Origin: Schistocephalus solidus | Taxonomy: Eukaryota; Platyhelminthes; Cestoda; Diphyllobothriidea; Diphyllobothriidae | Assembly: GCA_017591395.1 (NCBI GenBank) | Contig: WEDG01001226.1 | Span: 1-64,000 of the forward strand | Length of the DNA stretch: 64,000 bases | Direction: 5' to 3' | Part shown: in pieces, positions 22,791-36,500 of the stretch | Numbering within the stretch: position 1 is the stretch's first letter | How the letters are laid out: each line of letters opens with the position of its first letter | The notes under the pieces: model-generated | What the model was told of the DNA's origin: nothing | What the model saw: only the letters and a program-made list of their open reading frames with translations | The model's database searches: none | Position numbers and translations under genes: made by a program

Positions 22791-25776
22791 TACACTGTTT
22801 GATGTTTTTCCTTTAGCTGGCCTATCTGCTTCTAATGGCAAGGTGCTTAAATTGTATGCATATATATATATATTTAGCTTCTAAATGTTTCCTCATCAAC
22901 GTAGAAATTAAATTCTGCCTTTTTTGAATGAAAGTTTTATCTAATACAACCGCATATTTGTCGATGCATGCATTAAAACTGGTAAGCTGTCTTAACAGTT
23001 TTACGCAACTATTTCCCTTCATTTTATGAGATACTTTGGATGACCGTTGTTCTTCGCCCAAAAACTCCTCCAAAAGCAAATGATCTACGGTCGACACCAG
23101 ATGCACTAACGAGGCTGAGTTGTATGCAAGTAATCTACTCCGCTTAGAAAATGGGCACACTCTGTTGCATTAAGTTGCCGAGGCAAAATCTCCAAATATT
23201 ACGCAGTGTTCACGAGCTTGCAACCCCTTACTAGACCAAAATTGGCAGCAGAGGAACTGCACTGGAGATGCTGGATCTCATGCAGTTGTGAACAAAGCAA
23301 TTACTTCGGTGTATATGGCCCAGCTGCGCAACAGACGTGTACTAAGAAACAAATATGAATCAGGGTATCAAACGGTGTTCAGTTGACATATTTTACCCCA
23401 CTGACAAGGAGATAACTCAATTATGAATGATCGCACACCGATAAATTGAACTCAAGGAATTAAACAAACTTCACAAAAATGACGGAGGTCACTAAGAAGT
23501 AACGACGTGCAAAACAGGACTTGGTAAATCTGTCGTACTCGATAACTGACGAAGGCAATGCGGGTTTATTAATACAAAATTGCTTAGGTTTTATTATGCT
23601 TGCACTCAAAAAAATCATAACGATGACCAACATCAATAGCAAGCTGCACAAGCATGCGCACCTTACTACCGAATACAGGGTTATGATTGACAGTGTGAAG
23701 GCATAATAGCACTTAAACCATTTTGCCTTATTATATCCCTATCTGTGTTGCCACCTCCTCCTGCAGTTATTAAGGGGTTATAGGCCATAAGCGAAAATGC
23801 AAGATTCCTCATATTCTATTCATGCACTTCCTTTAGACGCCGATGTCCTCCAATCTTATTGCCTGCATAGGGCGTATATAGCCAAGGTTATGATTAGCCT
23901 CATTGCCTTACTTCGTAAGACTCGCACTCTGTCTGTATAAAATAACAGAAAAGTCAGTTACGGTGTAGTTGTCATTCATAACCCTGTAATTGGCCACTAG
24001 GTTTACCAATGCACATTGATCTTCCGGATGATCCGGAACTACTGAGAGACGTCGATATGCCTCTCCCAAAACAAACAACAACCACGAGAGGTCCAAGTCC
24101 TGTGACCTTAATTTTAACAATTAATTGGATTAAAATGTTCGCCAAAGGACAAAGCCCCAAGCAAAATTTATGAAAAAGAAGGCACAGGAAATTTAATTGA
24201 CTAAAAGAAGTAAGCATGTCAAAAAGTTTCTTGCTGGACAATCTTTACGCATGGTTTCCGAAGTCTTATCATAAAAGCCGTTCAGGGCTGGTCGCGTTGG
24301 CTAGGGACTTCCCTCTCCGATCGTTTAATTTCTCTTATCTTTTGAATTGAGTGCCTCTGCCACATCAAAGTCACCAGTGGTCATGCTGGGCGTCACCAAC
24401 AAACAGATGGCACCCAATGTTAGAAACACGTGTCTGTGCCCTAAAAATGAGAAAGCCAGCGCATTAAAGAGAAGCTGGTGGAGATGGGTGGCAGCAGTTT
24501 TATGCCAAGTAAAACATCGTCAAGTGATGGCTTTAGATTTTAGAGCTGTTGAAAATGTATCGCTTGCACTGAGAGGATAAACCTTATGAACTCCTTTAAG
24601 TAAAAGAGCAAATATAGGATTACCACAATTGCTTAATTCCTGCTTTACTTCCCAATGTTTGTAACAAGCGCATTTCCGTGAGATGAACTGTCCGAAAAAA
24701 ACTTTTCAGAATCAAAGTCTTATATCATATGCTGACCAACTAAACTACAGTGATCGATTCAAGTTGATTAATTTTTTTTATCTTGATCAGTGGGAACACT
24801 AACAGACGGCATCTCAAACTCACTGAGCATCATTTTTTTGTCACACCGAATACCGAGCTTCACTAAGCCTCCCCTTAGGCTTTGCTTTGGAGTAGATGAT
24901 GCCTAGTTGCTTAACTACTTCAGTGGTTTGTACCTGAAGGATTACCCTGAAAGATACATGTGTTGTCCTTGGGCACCATTCAATGCAAGTTATATCTCAC
25001 AATTAACTTAATGAATATTTTTCACCCAACGCAAATGTTTTTCTCCTGTCCCATTCCAATGGTTGTACGCGTTGAAGGACAATGGAGATATAAACTCCTA
25101 ATACTTACAATATTTCTCCTAGCATTTGAGATCAAATCCTTGTGATATATGTTTAGCTATGGCTTGTCTCAACAGTTTGCCTATTCTTATGACAGTTAAG
25201 GGATTAAGTCAAATTTCCTTTAGTTCAGTCTGCAACCCAAATCACTTATGCCTTTTAGGCGAACATTCTTAAGGTTAAAAATGAAAGCACTAAAAAATGT
25301 ATCATTTCAGACATATTTTTTTTCTTTGCTATAAAAGAACCTAAATATTGACGATTTAAACGTTGTCAGGCGCCTTGAATTGTAATTGTTAAAATATTGA
25401 AAAAAAACTATCACGAATGAAGTCCTGTTCCTAATCATGCAAATGTTTAATGTGAATCTCAGCATATTTCTTTCATTTTAATCTGGTGTTCAATTAACAT
25501 TGGCAGGTCGGGCATTGTCGACGTGCAGGTAATTTTTGGAGTTTCAGTTACGTTAGGAGAATATGGACTCCGTCTGAGCGTTCTCGCAGACGCTCGGTAT
25601 ATATAAATAATGTGTCTGTGACATTAGCATTCTTTTTAATCCGTTTTTCGGTAAACAATCCTGTCGAACGTTAAAAAAAAAACATTTACGAGCGTGCATT
25701 AAAACACATGAATATATATATTTAATTATTTCGTACATTATAAAATACACGTTGGCTCGGTATATCCAAGTTTGGG

Positions 25777-25812
<36 letters not shown>

Positions 25813-25979
25813 GCCTGTAGAAAAACCTCTAAACTACTAATGCACATGCAAGAATCTTGCGCATTTGAATTTATTGACTTTATTAACTAATGCAAAGTAG
25901 TATATAAAGTATGATATGCTCGTCAGTTTATAAATAGAAATCTCTGTAAGATTAATGCATAAGGCATACCACCCACACA
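22791..25979. other. Noncoding stretch with a short AT run and an inverted repeat
   Basis: An AT dinucleotide run sits at about 22857-22874. TACAGGGTTATGATTGACA at 23674-23692 recurs inverted at 23970-23988 with one difference. Short open frames (60-112 codons) show no recognised motif. A TA dinucleotide run lies at 25781-25809. The rest is unremarkable. Confidence 0.45.
25781..25809. repeat. TA dinucleotide microsatellite
   Basis: Perfect alternating AT/TA run of about 29 nt. Confidence 0.95.
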
Positions 25980-26270
25980 AAAATGGACGCCATTTTGAAA
26001 CATTTAATCATGTGTTCCATGCAAGTGGAGTTTTGTCGTTTTTCTTTCATAAATGATACTGTCGTCCGATGTGCTTGCCATTAACAGACCTTTTCGTTCA
26101 TTTTAAAACAAATGCTGTTTTCCTTGATGTGAACGTAGCAAGCATTTTCTACTTTGATCATATTATCTGTGGAATTTATGGAAATTAACTGTTTCTTATT
26201 TCATAATGAATTAAAGAGAAATATATTTTTTCTACACGTTGGTAATTTGGTGCCGTAGATGCAGGATAGG
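25980..26270 (+). repeat. Diverged direct repeat, copy 1
   Basis: Matches the segment at 28.87-29.16 kb. TACTGTCGTCC at 26058, TGCTTGCCATT at 26072 and TAGATGCAGGATA at 26256 recur 2889-2890 bp downstream in the same order and orientation. The family is not identified. A 72-codon open frame beginning at 26259 does not appear conserved in the other copy. Confidence 0.7.
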
Positions 26271-28868
26271 CTCTTCATCCACCTTGACAGCAGTTATGTG
26301 AATCACACACATATGAGTTTACAGAAATATGAGGAAAATGAAGGCATTTGCTTAAAAATAGTTTTTGAGCTGCCTGTCTTAGCACGGCTGTATAAAATCA
26401 CATTAAACTTTCAGCATCGGTTCATGAAAATATCGGTAGGCCTCAGGAATAGAAATTTCCCATTATCGCGGACTTAACCTTGCCGAACAAGTCCAGGAAT
26501 GATAAATATTTTCGATTTTAATCCTTGCATGCATACGTCCCCTAAACATAACATAAACCCTTGCACTTACCTTAAAAAACCCGAGCATTAAACCCTTCCT
26601 TTACTTACTACTGTCCGTACTCTGCTATAGAGAGTGACATACTAACGAGTTTAATCTTCTAATTTGAGGTAAAATTATTCTTAAACGGCAAATCTAAATT
26701 TCTAGGATCAGTAAATGTTGGCTGTGGTACGTTTTGTATAATGCAGTAAAAGCCTTGGTCTGGGTAAAGAGATATCATGTATTCAAATTTAACGTGGTTT
26801 TATTATGTGTACGAAAGCAGGTTTGAAAAGACGAAATAGTCTAAATAGATTGATATAAAATGTTGCGAGGATGCCATGGTCTCATTGTAATAGTTAGTTA
26901 CTTGACCGCAATCGGCATAATATTTCGCTTTTTCACAGTGCAGCTGGTCCACCACAGACTATTATCATATAAAGTATAAACATTTCATCGAACCAAACTT
27001 ATAAGACACTCTTTTTATGGAATTCTGTGTCGCTGTAGATAAGTGATGTTTTCAAAAACGAATTAAGGCCCATACATATATTGTCTTTCTAATGCCACGG
27101 AGCTCTGAAAGTGTGACAGCATTCGTGAACTAAACAAACAACAATCAGAACGAAAAGAACCGTCTTCGATTCAATATGAATCAAGGCATTGGTAAATGTT
27201 GGTTGAATGAGATGTGAAACAATCGCCTGTAAGACGTTGCCCGAGGACCACTCAGCCTGTATTGTATCGGATGATTGCATTTACGTGCATATGTTTAGGG
27301 CAGAGTTGTTATGTACTCAATAAAGGCTGATCGATCGCAAAACAATGATTTAAAAATATGTCGAAGTTCTCTGTCTTCTCATCTCTTTGCAGTCATCAAT
27401 ATAGAGATAACTTTCTTCAGACATTCCATACAGCACCACGTGCCTATTAATGCTGCTCAATGTAGTTCAAACCTGCTATTCTACTCTAGCGATTGTTTAG
27501 TATTACCGTACACTGTTTTTTGAGCAACGAACAAGTTATCAATTATCGGCGTAAATGGCTGTTTTTGTAACTTTCTTAGGAAATACTTACTCAATGCTAG
27601 TATAGCTGTCAACAAATGGCCTTATAAGCGCAGCCTAGAAGGTGATATGCGCAGCTGGGCTGATTTCCATTTATCTCAGTGAAATTATATATTACGTTGT
27701 TAACCATTAGTTAGTAATTTAAATAGAGTTTATATTAAGAGTATCTGCAATATTTACCGGAAAGCAAATGGAGCATGCTAGGGGACCAAATGATAAGACA
27801 AATTCCTCGTGCAGATGCGTCATGCAGTGGCAAAATATCCGTGAAATAAGTTTATTAAGATAAGCAAGTATTTCAGCTGTTAATATGGTGTGTAATGTGA
27901 TTGGGCAGCCAGCTGTTGATTCAATAAGGCAGGTTATTAATACATGTTAGTCGGTGAGAAGAGCATTCTCACCAGACGCACTCTGAATTGTACCTTGTTA
28001 CATGTAGACCAAGATGCATGGTAAGAAATAAAGAGCGTTTCCTTTTTTGTGAAGGATAAAAAAATATATGTTTGACCTGCTCTTATTTCTCTCGCTATCG
28101 GTGAAGGTAAATGTAAACAGAAATGCTCTCCATAATTTAATCAATATTAAATTACACCAAAGGAAGGTCATTTGTACTGATATCTAGTCAACATGCCAAC
28201 GGTAATCATAGCACTAATCTTAGTTGTTTCCGTAAACCAAACCTTCATCCATAAATATTACTTCAATTCTTACCTTACCAAACCCAAACTGAAAATTTGG
28301 TGGATAGTTAATGCAATTTTTGCCTCTAAAAGAGGACTTTTCTGCTCCTTATTTATTCGGGTCTACATAAAGAAGATTTTTATTATGGTGATTTGGTAAT
28401 TATACGTTTTCGGCATTTCGTTTCAACATGGACATTCGTTGTTGTTTAATGATAAAAATGGAACAGATCTGGACGCATGGCATTCTGATTGGCGAGCTTC
28501 CACACCACCTTTGATTAGATAAGGACACAATTCTAGTATAGGAATGAATATATGGCAAAGTATTAATCACTTAGTTTCTTTATTAAGATACTATCGCTGA
28601 GTGTCGTTCAACAGTACCAAGTCAAATAATGACAGATAAACACAGATGCCTTTGAACTTACGCGAGTGCGAAAGGACTAACGTAGAGCAAAGATAAAAGA
28701 CAAATATTACTTTTCTTTCAAAGAGGTATAGTCCGCTCACATTGGATCTTAATCAATTAACCAAAATATATTGGCAACACAAAATGTGCAGGAAGTACCA
28801 TTGGATAGTTCCGACTGACTAAAAATACAATTTCGTGTGAATTGACGTCATAAAGCTCTTAGTTCTCG
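26271..28868. other. AT-rich stretch between the two repeat copies
   Basis: No gene recognised. Degenerate CCTAAAC/CCTTAA-rich patches occur near 26.53-26.62 and 28.20-28.30 kb, and GACCGCAATCGGCATAA near 26.90 kb resembles the end of the 18.2-kb tandem unit. Confidence 0.4.
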
Positions 28869-29160
28869 CTCAAAAGTATCCATATTTTGACACCTTTAGT
28901 CCTTTGTTTCCTTTATGTGAAGTTGTTTCCCTTCTGTCAAAATTGTTACTGTCGTCCTATCTGCTTGCCATTCATAGAGCAAATCGTTACTTTTCTTAAA
29001 CGCACCGTTGTCTTTGATTTGAATGTAACAACCTTTTCATTTCGATCATGTTCTCTGGAAAAGTTATTTTAATTTTGAAATTTATTATTTGTAAATGCAG
29101 TAGTAAGAAAAAGCTCGCATAACAATCATGTTTGCCTGGTGTCCTAGATGCAGGATAAAC
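28869..29160 (+). repeat. Diverged direct repeat, copy 2
   Basis: Partner of the 25.98-26.27 kb segment. TACTGTCGTCC is at 28947, TGCTTGCCATT at 28962, TAGATGCAGGATA at 29145. The near-absence of net gaps over about 200 bp suggests common descent despite many substitutions. Confidence 0.7.
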
Positions 29161-29659
29161 TTTTAGATACTACAGCAGACATTGTTTCATTGAACTGTTA
29201 TTATCTTCTTCTTTGTTCAAGTTTCAAAAGCATATGCGTTTCCAACTTGAACTTGCAAATGAGTTCGCAAGATCCCTTGGAGTGTGGAAAGAGGTCATTT
29301 AGTGTAGTATAAAAGCCCCGGAAATATTTTAACTTGTGGCATGCTCGTTGTCATAAACGAAATTGAATTAAAAGCTTCACCCCAAGTAATTAACAATATG
29401 TGGCATAATATTCCATGCAGAATAAATATTGTTGGTTTGTTATTCGGGTCTTAACAATAAACCTAACACCAAGATTACCCAAAACCAACATCCTTAATAA
29501 ACCCAAACTTTAAATCGTCCTTACGCTGAACACAAGCTTATCTTAACAGTTAACTTAATCTAACAAAGAATTGCATCTAAAAAGCCCCAAAAAGAGAGTT
29601 TTTATGAATTTAGGCGAATGTTAACATTCCGAAAGTGGGTATCAGTAAAGGAGAAAACG
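29161..29659. other. Noncoding stretch before a PLE remnant
   Basis: No gene recognised. A patch of AACCTAAC/ACCCAAA-type steps near 29.46-29.55 kb resembles those near 17.6, 18.1 and 26.6 kb. Confidence 0.4.
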
Positions 29660-30590
29660 GTTTTTCTCTCGCCGGACGATATCTTTATTCGTCTGAGCTA
29701 TTGAACTCTTAATGTAATCCGCCGTCAGCGATAAAAGCGGCCATAATCACCAGCAACAGTTTTAGGGGCCAGGGGATAATCAGACACCAGTGACCCCAGT
29801 TCAAAGGTAGCTGCGCAGGACGCTGTATGCCGGCGCCAGATCGATTCTTCAGTTGGCTGGGTACTTGTCGGGGGCCCAGGCTTCAAACAAGTACCAGTGT
29901 GTCTTGCTTCTGGCGTGGGTGATGATGTTTGTGACTTTAAAGTTATACGCATCACCCATTTCGTAGTGGGTAGCAGCCACATGTGATAACCCATCAACCT
30001 GTCTCAAAGCCAGCATATGCTCCTGTATGCGTGATTCAAGCAAATGCAAAGTCTATCCTGTGTATTTACGGGAACAGTTTGGATACCAGCTGCAATACAT
30101 TACCCTTGACTGCTCATAAGGATTTAGTCAGTGCTTTATTTGCATGACCCTGCTGCAGATGATACCATTGGGCTGGTGTTCAATTCTGACACCATGTACC
30201 ACACCAATGCACTCTGTTGCTTTGACACGTTCTGGATTTATTTGATTGCCGTTCATACCATAGGTGCTTGTTTTGGTTGGGTCCTTTCGGGGCAAAGCCG
30301 TAGGCTTCGGTTTATACACGTTTTCCGATTGCCGTTCCGCAAAATCTGTTTGCGAATGTAATGGGCCGTACGTGCGTTTTATGCCAGGTGGCTGAACTGA
30401 GTCAGACTAAGTTGGAACAGTGTTCTAACACATCTTTAATGTTTGACCCACTGGCGTGACTGGTGAATTATTTTTCCCTACCCCCTATAACTGTGCCTAC
30501 TTTTGTTGCCACATTTACATCTGATGATGGACTCAGCTAAGAGTTTGAAAGCTTAGGCGAATAAACGCATAATTCCGGTCAGTGAGCAAT
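29660..30590 (-). mobile_element. Internally deleted Penelope-like element, GIY-YIG end
   Basis: On the minus strand: VMYCSWYPNCSRKYTG (about 30060-30110) matches the V-Y-x-I-x-C / Y-V-G-x-T-G start of the GIY-YIG domain. ESRIQEHMLALRQVDG (about 30000-30045) matches the conserved R-I-x-E-H segment, then HVAATHYEMGDAYNFKV, HARSKTHWYLFEAWA, and after a stop RIDLAPAYSVLRSYL and DYGRFYR (to about 29728). This is the C-terminal half of a PLE protein with few disruptions. It is bracketed by inverted copies of the terminal module: plus strand at 30521-30590 and minus strand at about 29670-29735, which align over TAAGAGTT-x-x-A-x-AGC-x-x-AG-x-CGAATAAA and on to TCCGG. RT is missing. Confidence 0.78.
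30521..30563 (+). ncRNA. Hammerhead-like terminal module of a PLE
   Basis: CTGATGAT (30521-30528), stem GGACTC (30529-30534), loop AGCTAA, stem GAGTTT (30541-30546), GAAA (30547-30550), then GCTTAGGCGAATAAA. All six stem pairs can form (two G-T). Core and GAAA resemble the hammerhead catalytic core, but one extra T separates the core from the stem and no cleavage-site helix was found. Confidence 0.45.
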
Positions 30591-33500
30591 GTTCTTATTC
30601 TTCCTGTTTGCTTATAAAATGTTTTCTTTTCGGCTGAAGCCAACAACGCTTTTCACAGTTAACTGACACCAATAGCGTCTGTTTCTTACCGTACTGGCAA
30701 ATTTAATCTTAGGTTGGTTGAAAGAATGCAATTCTTTTATTTGACGTGACACGATAATAGTTATTTTTTACGCGAAAATAACAGTAACTTAAATCAAACA
30801 TAGTTTTCGTGCGCTGCGTAAGCAGGAAAACACTGTAAGAAGAGCAAGTTGCAAAAAAGGTGTTGAGCTATCTCTGTCTTCATAAAAATAAGCACCACGT
30901 AGGTAAACCACATAGCAATTACAAATTCCACTGCGGTGTAGTTTAATAATGTCTCGTCCTTTGACAGCCTGTCAATAAAATTGTGAATGGGTTGTTGCTC
31001 GCTGCTAAGATTTAATTAACACAAAATATTTGAGTTCGATTTAAGAATGCTCCTGATAACTGTCTCAAATGTAATCTGGTCTGCCTTTCTTCATTAACGC
31101 AGTTTGGTCATATCGAAACCTACTCCGGGCTAATAGTATCTGCGGGGCTTAAGAGAAAGTGTGCGTATGAGAGTTTGTGCCAACATATTGGTTTCTGCAT
31201 GAACACCACTGTGAACAATTGGGCCAAAATGCATGTATGTTATGGTACTGGATGCAAAATCTTCTGACACAATTGAGGACCATGCAACAGATACACAACT
31301 CGTAATGCAGAATCGATTATGTGGCTACTTATACTGCTATCATCTCAATATTTCCTACTGTAACAAAAGCTCTTATTTTAATCATTAACCTCCACAGACG
31401 TATTAATTTTAAGCAAAACATTACGTCCATAATAATCTAACCTTAAATCAAACCCTGAATTTCACTGCATAGTTAGTGAAAGCAGCTTGCAGCAAAGGGC
31501 AATCATATATTTTCATTCTGCAGTGAGGGCACATAACAAAGCACTACCATCTATTAATCATATGCATCTTTAAATGTAATTTCAATTGTTAAAACACATA
31601 TATTGCAGATGAGAACATTGCCTTATGCTTGGCACACAGCCGATCAGTTTTGAAATAAGAAGTTATTATTCGATTGTAAGCGTTAAGCTTGAAACTTAAT
31701 ATTTTGTGAATGTTTTAAAAACGGTAACTTGGTTTATTAATGAAATGTCGCTGAGTGAGGTCCCACGTTAGCGAATCATGGATAAGAGACTACCACAATA
31801 ATATTTTGAACAATTGGTGGTTAAACATTTGAGTAAAATAATAAAGTGTAATACAAGAGCCTTAGTTTATAAAAAATGTGCAAGTTTAAGAATATGTTCC
31901 GAAACGTTTTGCATGGATTGAGAAAGTGAGTCGTATTTAACCAAAAAGTGGCCTTTAAAATAATGCAGAGTTCCTTTTCAACCTTAAAATGGTCTAAATA
32001 CATTTATATATTGCAGAGATATTGTCCGAAAATCATAAAATACTGTGTTTGGGAGTGCAAAGGTGGGTTGTCAAAGCTAAATGAAGACAAAAAAGTTAAG
32101 ATATTGGCATTAGGGTTTTTGGACAAACTGTGTAATTTAAATGAAATCCATACCAAATGTAAGCATACAAGTGTTATTTTTTAGCGTTTGGTATAATGAT
32201 AACACATTAGAAATTCACTATCAGCTGGTAAATGTGTGCATTTTGTGTCCCATTCATTTGACCATTGATGAGATAAATGAGATGTTTGTGTTGCAAAGAT
32301 GCCTTAGAGAGCAAAAAATAGTTTTGATTTTAACATCCCATTTTTTAAAGTTGCTGACTGTATTGCATATTATTCAAAATGAATATTTCCGGGATTTATT
32401 TATTTTTCAAAATATATTTGTCCGTAACTAGCCGAATAAGCAAACGTTTCTGATAATGGACATTTTGCAAAATTTAAGTATTTTTCGACATGCGCTCGTT
32501 TGACTTGTGCACCAAAATGCACTTTCTCCAGTTAAGGTGACTTACAGATACGCGCGATTAAACCGAAGGCTTCCTAGTACTATTAGTGCAGCTTTTAAAT
32601 TGTTAAAAACGTTTCTTTTGTTTGAGGCATATTATCTAGCCTTCACAAACAAGTCACCCATTACATTATTTTTCAATCATGTTTTTATGGAGGAAACATG
32701 GAATTTTCGATATTTTCTCCGTAAATAAAACGTAAGACATTTTACTTATGGTTGTTCGATCAACAACGTAAAACAAACGAATAGCCAGGCAAGATTATGT
32801 ATAAGCATGCAATCAAATAAATTTTATCATAATGAGTCTAACTCCTTTGTAGTTTCTGTATCATCTGCCAAATTAAATCATATCTTTACTGCAGAAGATT
32901 ATCCCGAAGTTTGCTTGACTTTCCATGTAAATCTTGGATACTCACAAATCGGAGTTTCTACTCCCATAAGTATGACGTAAAGCCGGTTCCTGTATTGATC
33001 GTTTGTAAGTCAAGCCAATAAGGTTTGTTGATATTTTGGACTGGAATATGTTTGTTTGGTTGAATATTCTAACTTCTCTGCTAATCTGCATATAGCGGAT
33101 CAAATGTTTATTATCTGCAAATGTGTCATTTTTTATGTATAACAAAGTGCTTGACTTTCTGATAAGGGTGATTAAGGGAGTTTTTCGTAAGTGTGTGCGA
33201 AGTATTGCAAACTTGTTTCAGTGATGCTTATTTCAGAATATTGGAACATCATTATGTATCTCGTAGTCATGATAAAACACTGATATTGTCCCCATAGAAG
33301 ATTGCGACCAAAAATTTTAATAATTTGTGAATTCAAAACATTCCACTTTGCTTATCTATTTTGCTTGCAACATCAACTTTTATAAAGCCAACAGTTAGAC
33401 AATATCATAGAAACAGATTATGACCTAATTAGTTCCGACAAATCTGACACATGAGAGGTGGTAAAAATAAATTAAAGCAACCATCGTTACAAGATACAAA

Positions 33501-36500
33501 ATAACATTCTGGAGGGTAATCTCGATGAGATGCTCAACCATGTCGTACAGCAATTTAAATATAAACTTGGCATATATTTGAAAGGCAAAGTAATATAATT
33601 AAGCAACATTTAAAAAAGACGAAAACAATATCTGTCACGAAACACGTAGTGAGAAACACGCAAAAATAAAGGACGGCTAAAACACGAATTCAAATCCGCA
33701 ATTTGGATTTTTACTGCTTAAATTAGGCCATAGGTGAATAAATGAGTAACAAATGACATTAAAGCGGTGTTCTCTAATACCTTTGAACAGATATTCTGAC
33801 CTTTTACGTCCTAGAAAACGTTGACGTAGGCCAGATTTGAAGGTATGAGACGTATAAAATCGCTTATTCTCGGATGTTTAAAGTGGATCAACATTTCTAT
33901 TTTAATTCCTGCTGTTTCAAACTGGTTTGGAATGTTTCCCATTTTAAATTGCTTTTTTGTAAAGGAATGTGAGGAGCAATAGAGAATGTCGTCCGCTGAA
34001 CGAAATGTTTGATACTGAGTGACTATAATAAACACGTATACGAGAGGAATCCAAAAATGAGTTGCTATGATAATAAGTTTGAAGTAAAAATCTTAATACA
34101 CAAGTGCCAACTTTTGGGAAAAACCATGTAGACTAAGTTATATCTGAAAGCCATGCCCGTACTGACATTTTATAAACGTCTTTTTACGAAATATGTATTT
34201 TCCAGTTATCCATTTGAGCATTGGATTCCGCGGACTTGAGTTTAGGGTGCCTTTTGCTCTTTTTCAGTTCCTGTGCGTTGTTAATATGCCTGTATGTTGA
34301 TTTCATTAATTCAGTAAGCTGTGCAACGTAAGTCGTTTTGACAACGTATAAGGAATCCTTGCTATATGGCGTCAATAAGGTTGGTAAATAATCGGTAAAA
34401 AATAAGTTTACCATTTTCTGTCAGTCACATTCTGGCCTGTGTGAATCCAGTAGGGCTACTTTTAATTCAGGTTTAAACCATGCGCTAAGACAATTACGTA
34501 GAGGCTTTGACAGTATGGGACTTCAGCATCCTGTTTTCCTCAATTTAATTTGTAGCTAGGCATTTCCTCCCCAGATATATTCATATATAAGGTAAAATTA
34601 ATAGCAACGGATTTAAAATTTGCAATGCAGCATAATATTTTCGAATCAACTAAATAAATTATCTCTTTATATTTGATATTTTGTAAACACGGTAATATTT
34701 GTTTAAAATTATGTACAGGAATTTGTGACGAATACGGTCGTGCTTAGTTAACAGCTGGTAGATGTAAAACAACGGCTATTGAGAAACGACCTTATTTAAA
34801 ATGTTAAGAAGTGATTTTCTGGGTTGAGTAACACTTGCAAAAGAATTTTTATATAAGACTAGCTTATACATGCCAAAGTAAATCCAGGATAAAGGATTAT
34901 GTGGATTTCTTCCATCTAATATGTTAGAATTTTAAAGGCCCATATACTTAATCAAAAAACGTCGTATGGAACGTAGATATTAAATCTAAAAGCATGGTTA
35001 TCGCAAGTAGCCAAAAGGAAGCACGTTCAAAGGTTGCATCCTTTGAGAATTTAAAAAATGTTTGGTTATGCATAATTGAACCTAGGAATAAAAAGCCGCC
35101 TTATTTTAACATGGATTTTGCGTTCAAAAATTCCTGGAATGTTTTAGACGAAATGCGAAATCTCAGAAATCTTCTCTAATCAGTTAGCGTGCATCGTATT
35201 TAGGTATATTCTGACCTTCTTATTGGTAAATAAATGGTACGTTTTATTGTAAATTTGATATTGTGATCACAATCATGGTTTTTTTCGAATGCATTGGTTC
35301 CATTGAGCTACAATTCTCAAAGAAATATTTTCAGCGGAACAAAAGAGTTAGATTCTTCCACATTATTCAAAGACGAAGCATAGGGGCCACGTTTCGAATT
35401 TATATGCATACACAAAGAGACCTCAAAAGCATGGGGAATCAGAGTACAGGATTGAATATTGGCACTTGGAATAACTGGTCACAACTTTTCTGCAAATGAA
35501 ATTTCTGCGCCCATTGTGATCTTACCTCTTTTGCGAGGACATAAAAGTCATTTGCAAATGTTGTCTGGGGAAGCGGTTTGCTTATATAATGTGTAACATA
35601 CTGGTTTTCACTGCATACCAAGCGAATTGTATGAGGCGTTATTAAATGCTGCCAAAAAATAAACTATGATCCATTTTCCGATCTTGTTAACATCGTTTTT
35701 ACTTCTCTGGTATCTCCAATACACTTACTGAAGACCTTCAAGGAAAAAAAGCGCAAACTTGCGTCTAGTCAGTTTTCTGTTTCAGACGTGAAGCCTTCCT
35801 TATATGGACTGCATAATGAGAACACTTGTTTGTTGAATCCACACGTTGTGGCTCATTTACGAGTCTTCAGTCACTCTTTTAACCTCAGGAAGCCAACATC
35901 CTCATGCGCTGCCTGAGTATCTATTAACCGGCTTCCTCTTTCATAGACAACCAAATGATTTTAGCCTTCTCTATTCCCTGCTAAAGGTTTGTTTTAAGAG
36001 ATTATTATTTCAAAAAAGGAGCCCTCAGATTTATGCAATTTCTAGGTGCAGCAGACTCGTTCTGATACAGAAACTGCAAAATGTTGCACCTGCTAGCTTT
36101 TTTACGCACTCAAACTGATAAGGGCTCAAGGTGGAATAGAAATGCCCAGTTAATAACTCTATAGTTCGGAGGAAATCACATGCTGCTTTTCTCAACTTCT
36201 TTGTAACAAATTGCCATTTTCCTTCACAAAAACGCAATTCCCGATTTAAACAGATCAAAATATGTTTTACAGTGGACCACTTTATAACGCAAAAAAAGAA
36301 AACGTGGTTTACCTTAGCACCCACATTGTGGGTGGGGTAAAGGAGAACTTTCAGGATGATCAAACCTAGGTTGCAGACTATCAGCGTCTTAGAAAAAATA
36401 GAAACTTGCTCGTCAACTTAAGTAGATTAAAAAAGATAAGAACGATGTCGAGCTCATTCTCCCCACTCACTTGCTATGGTTACAATACAATATCCAGTGG

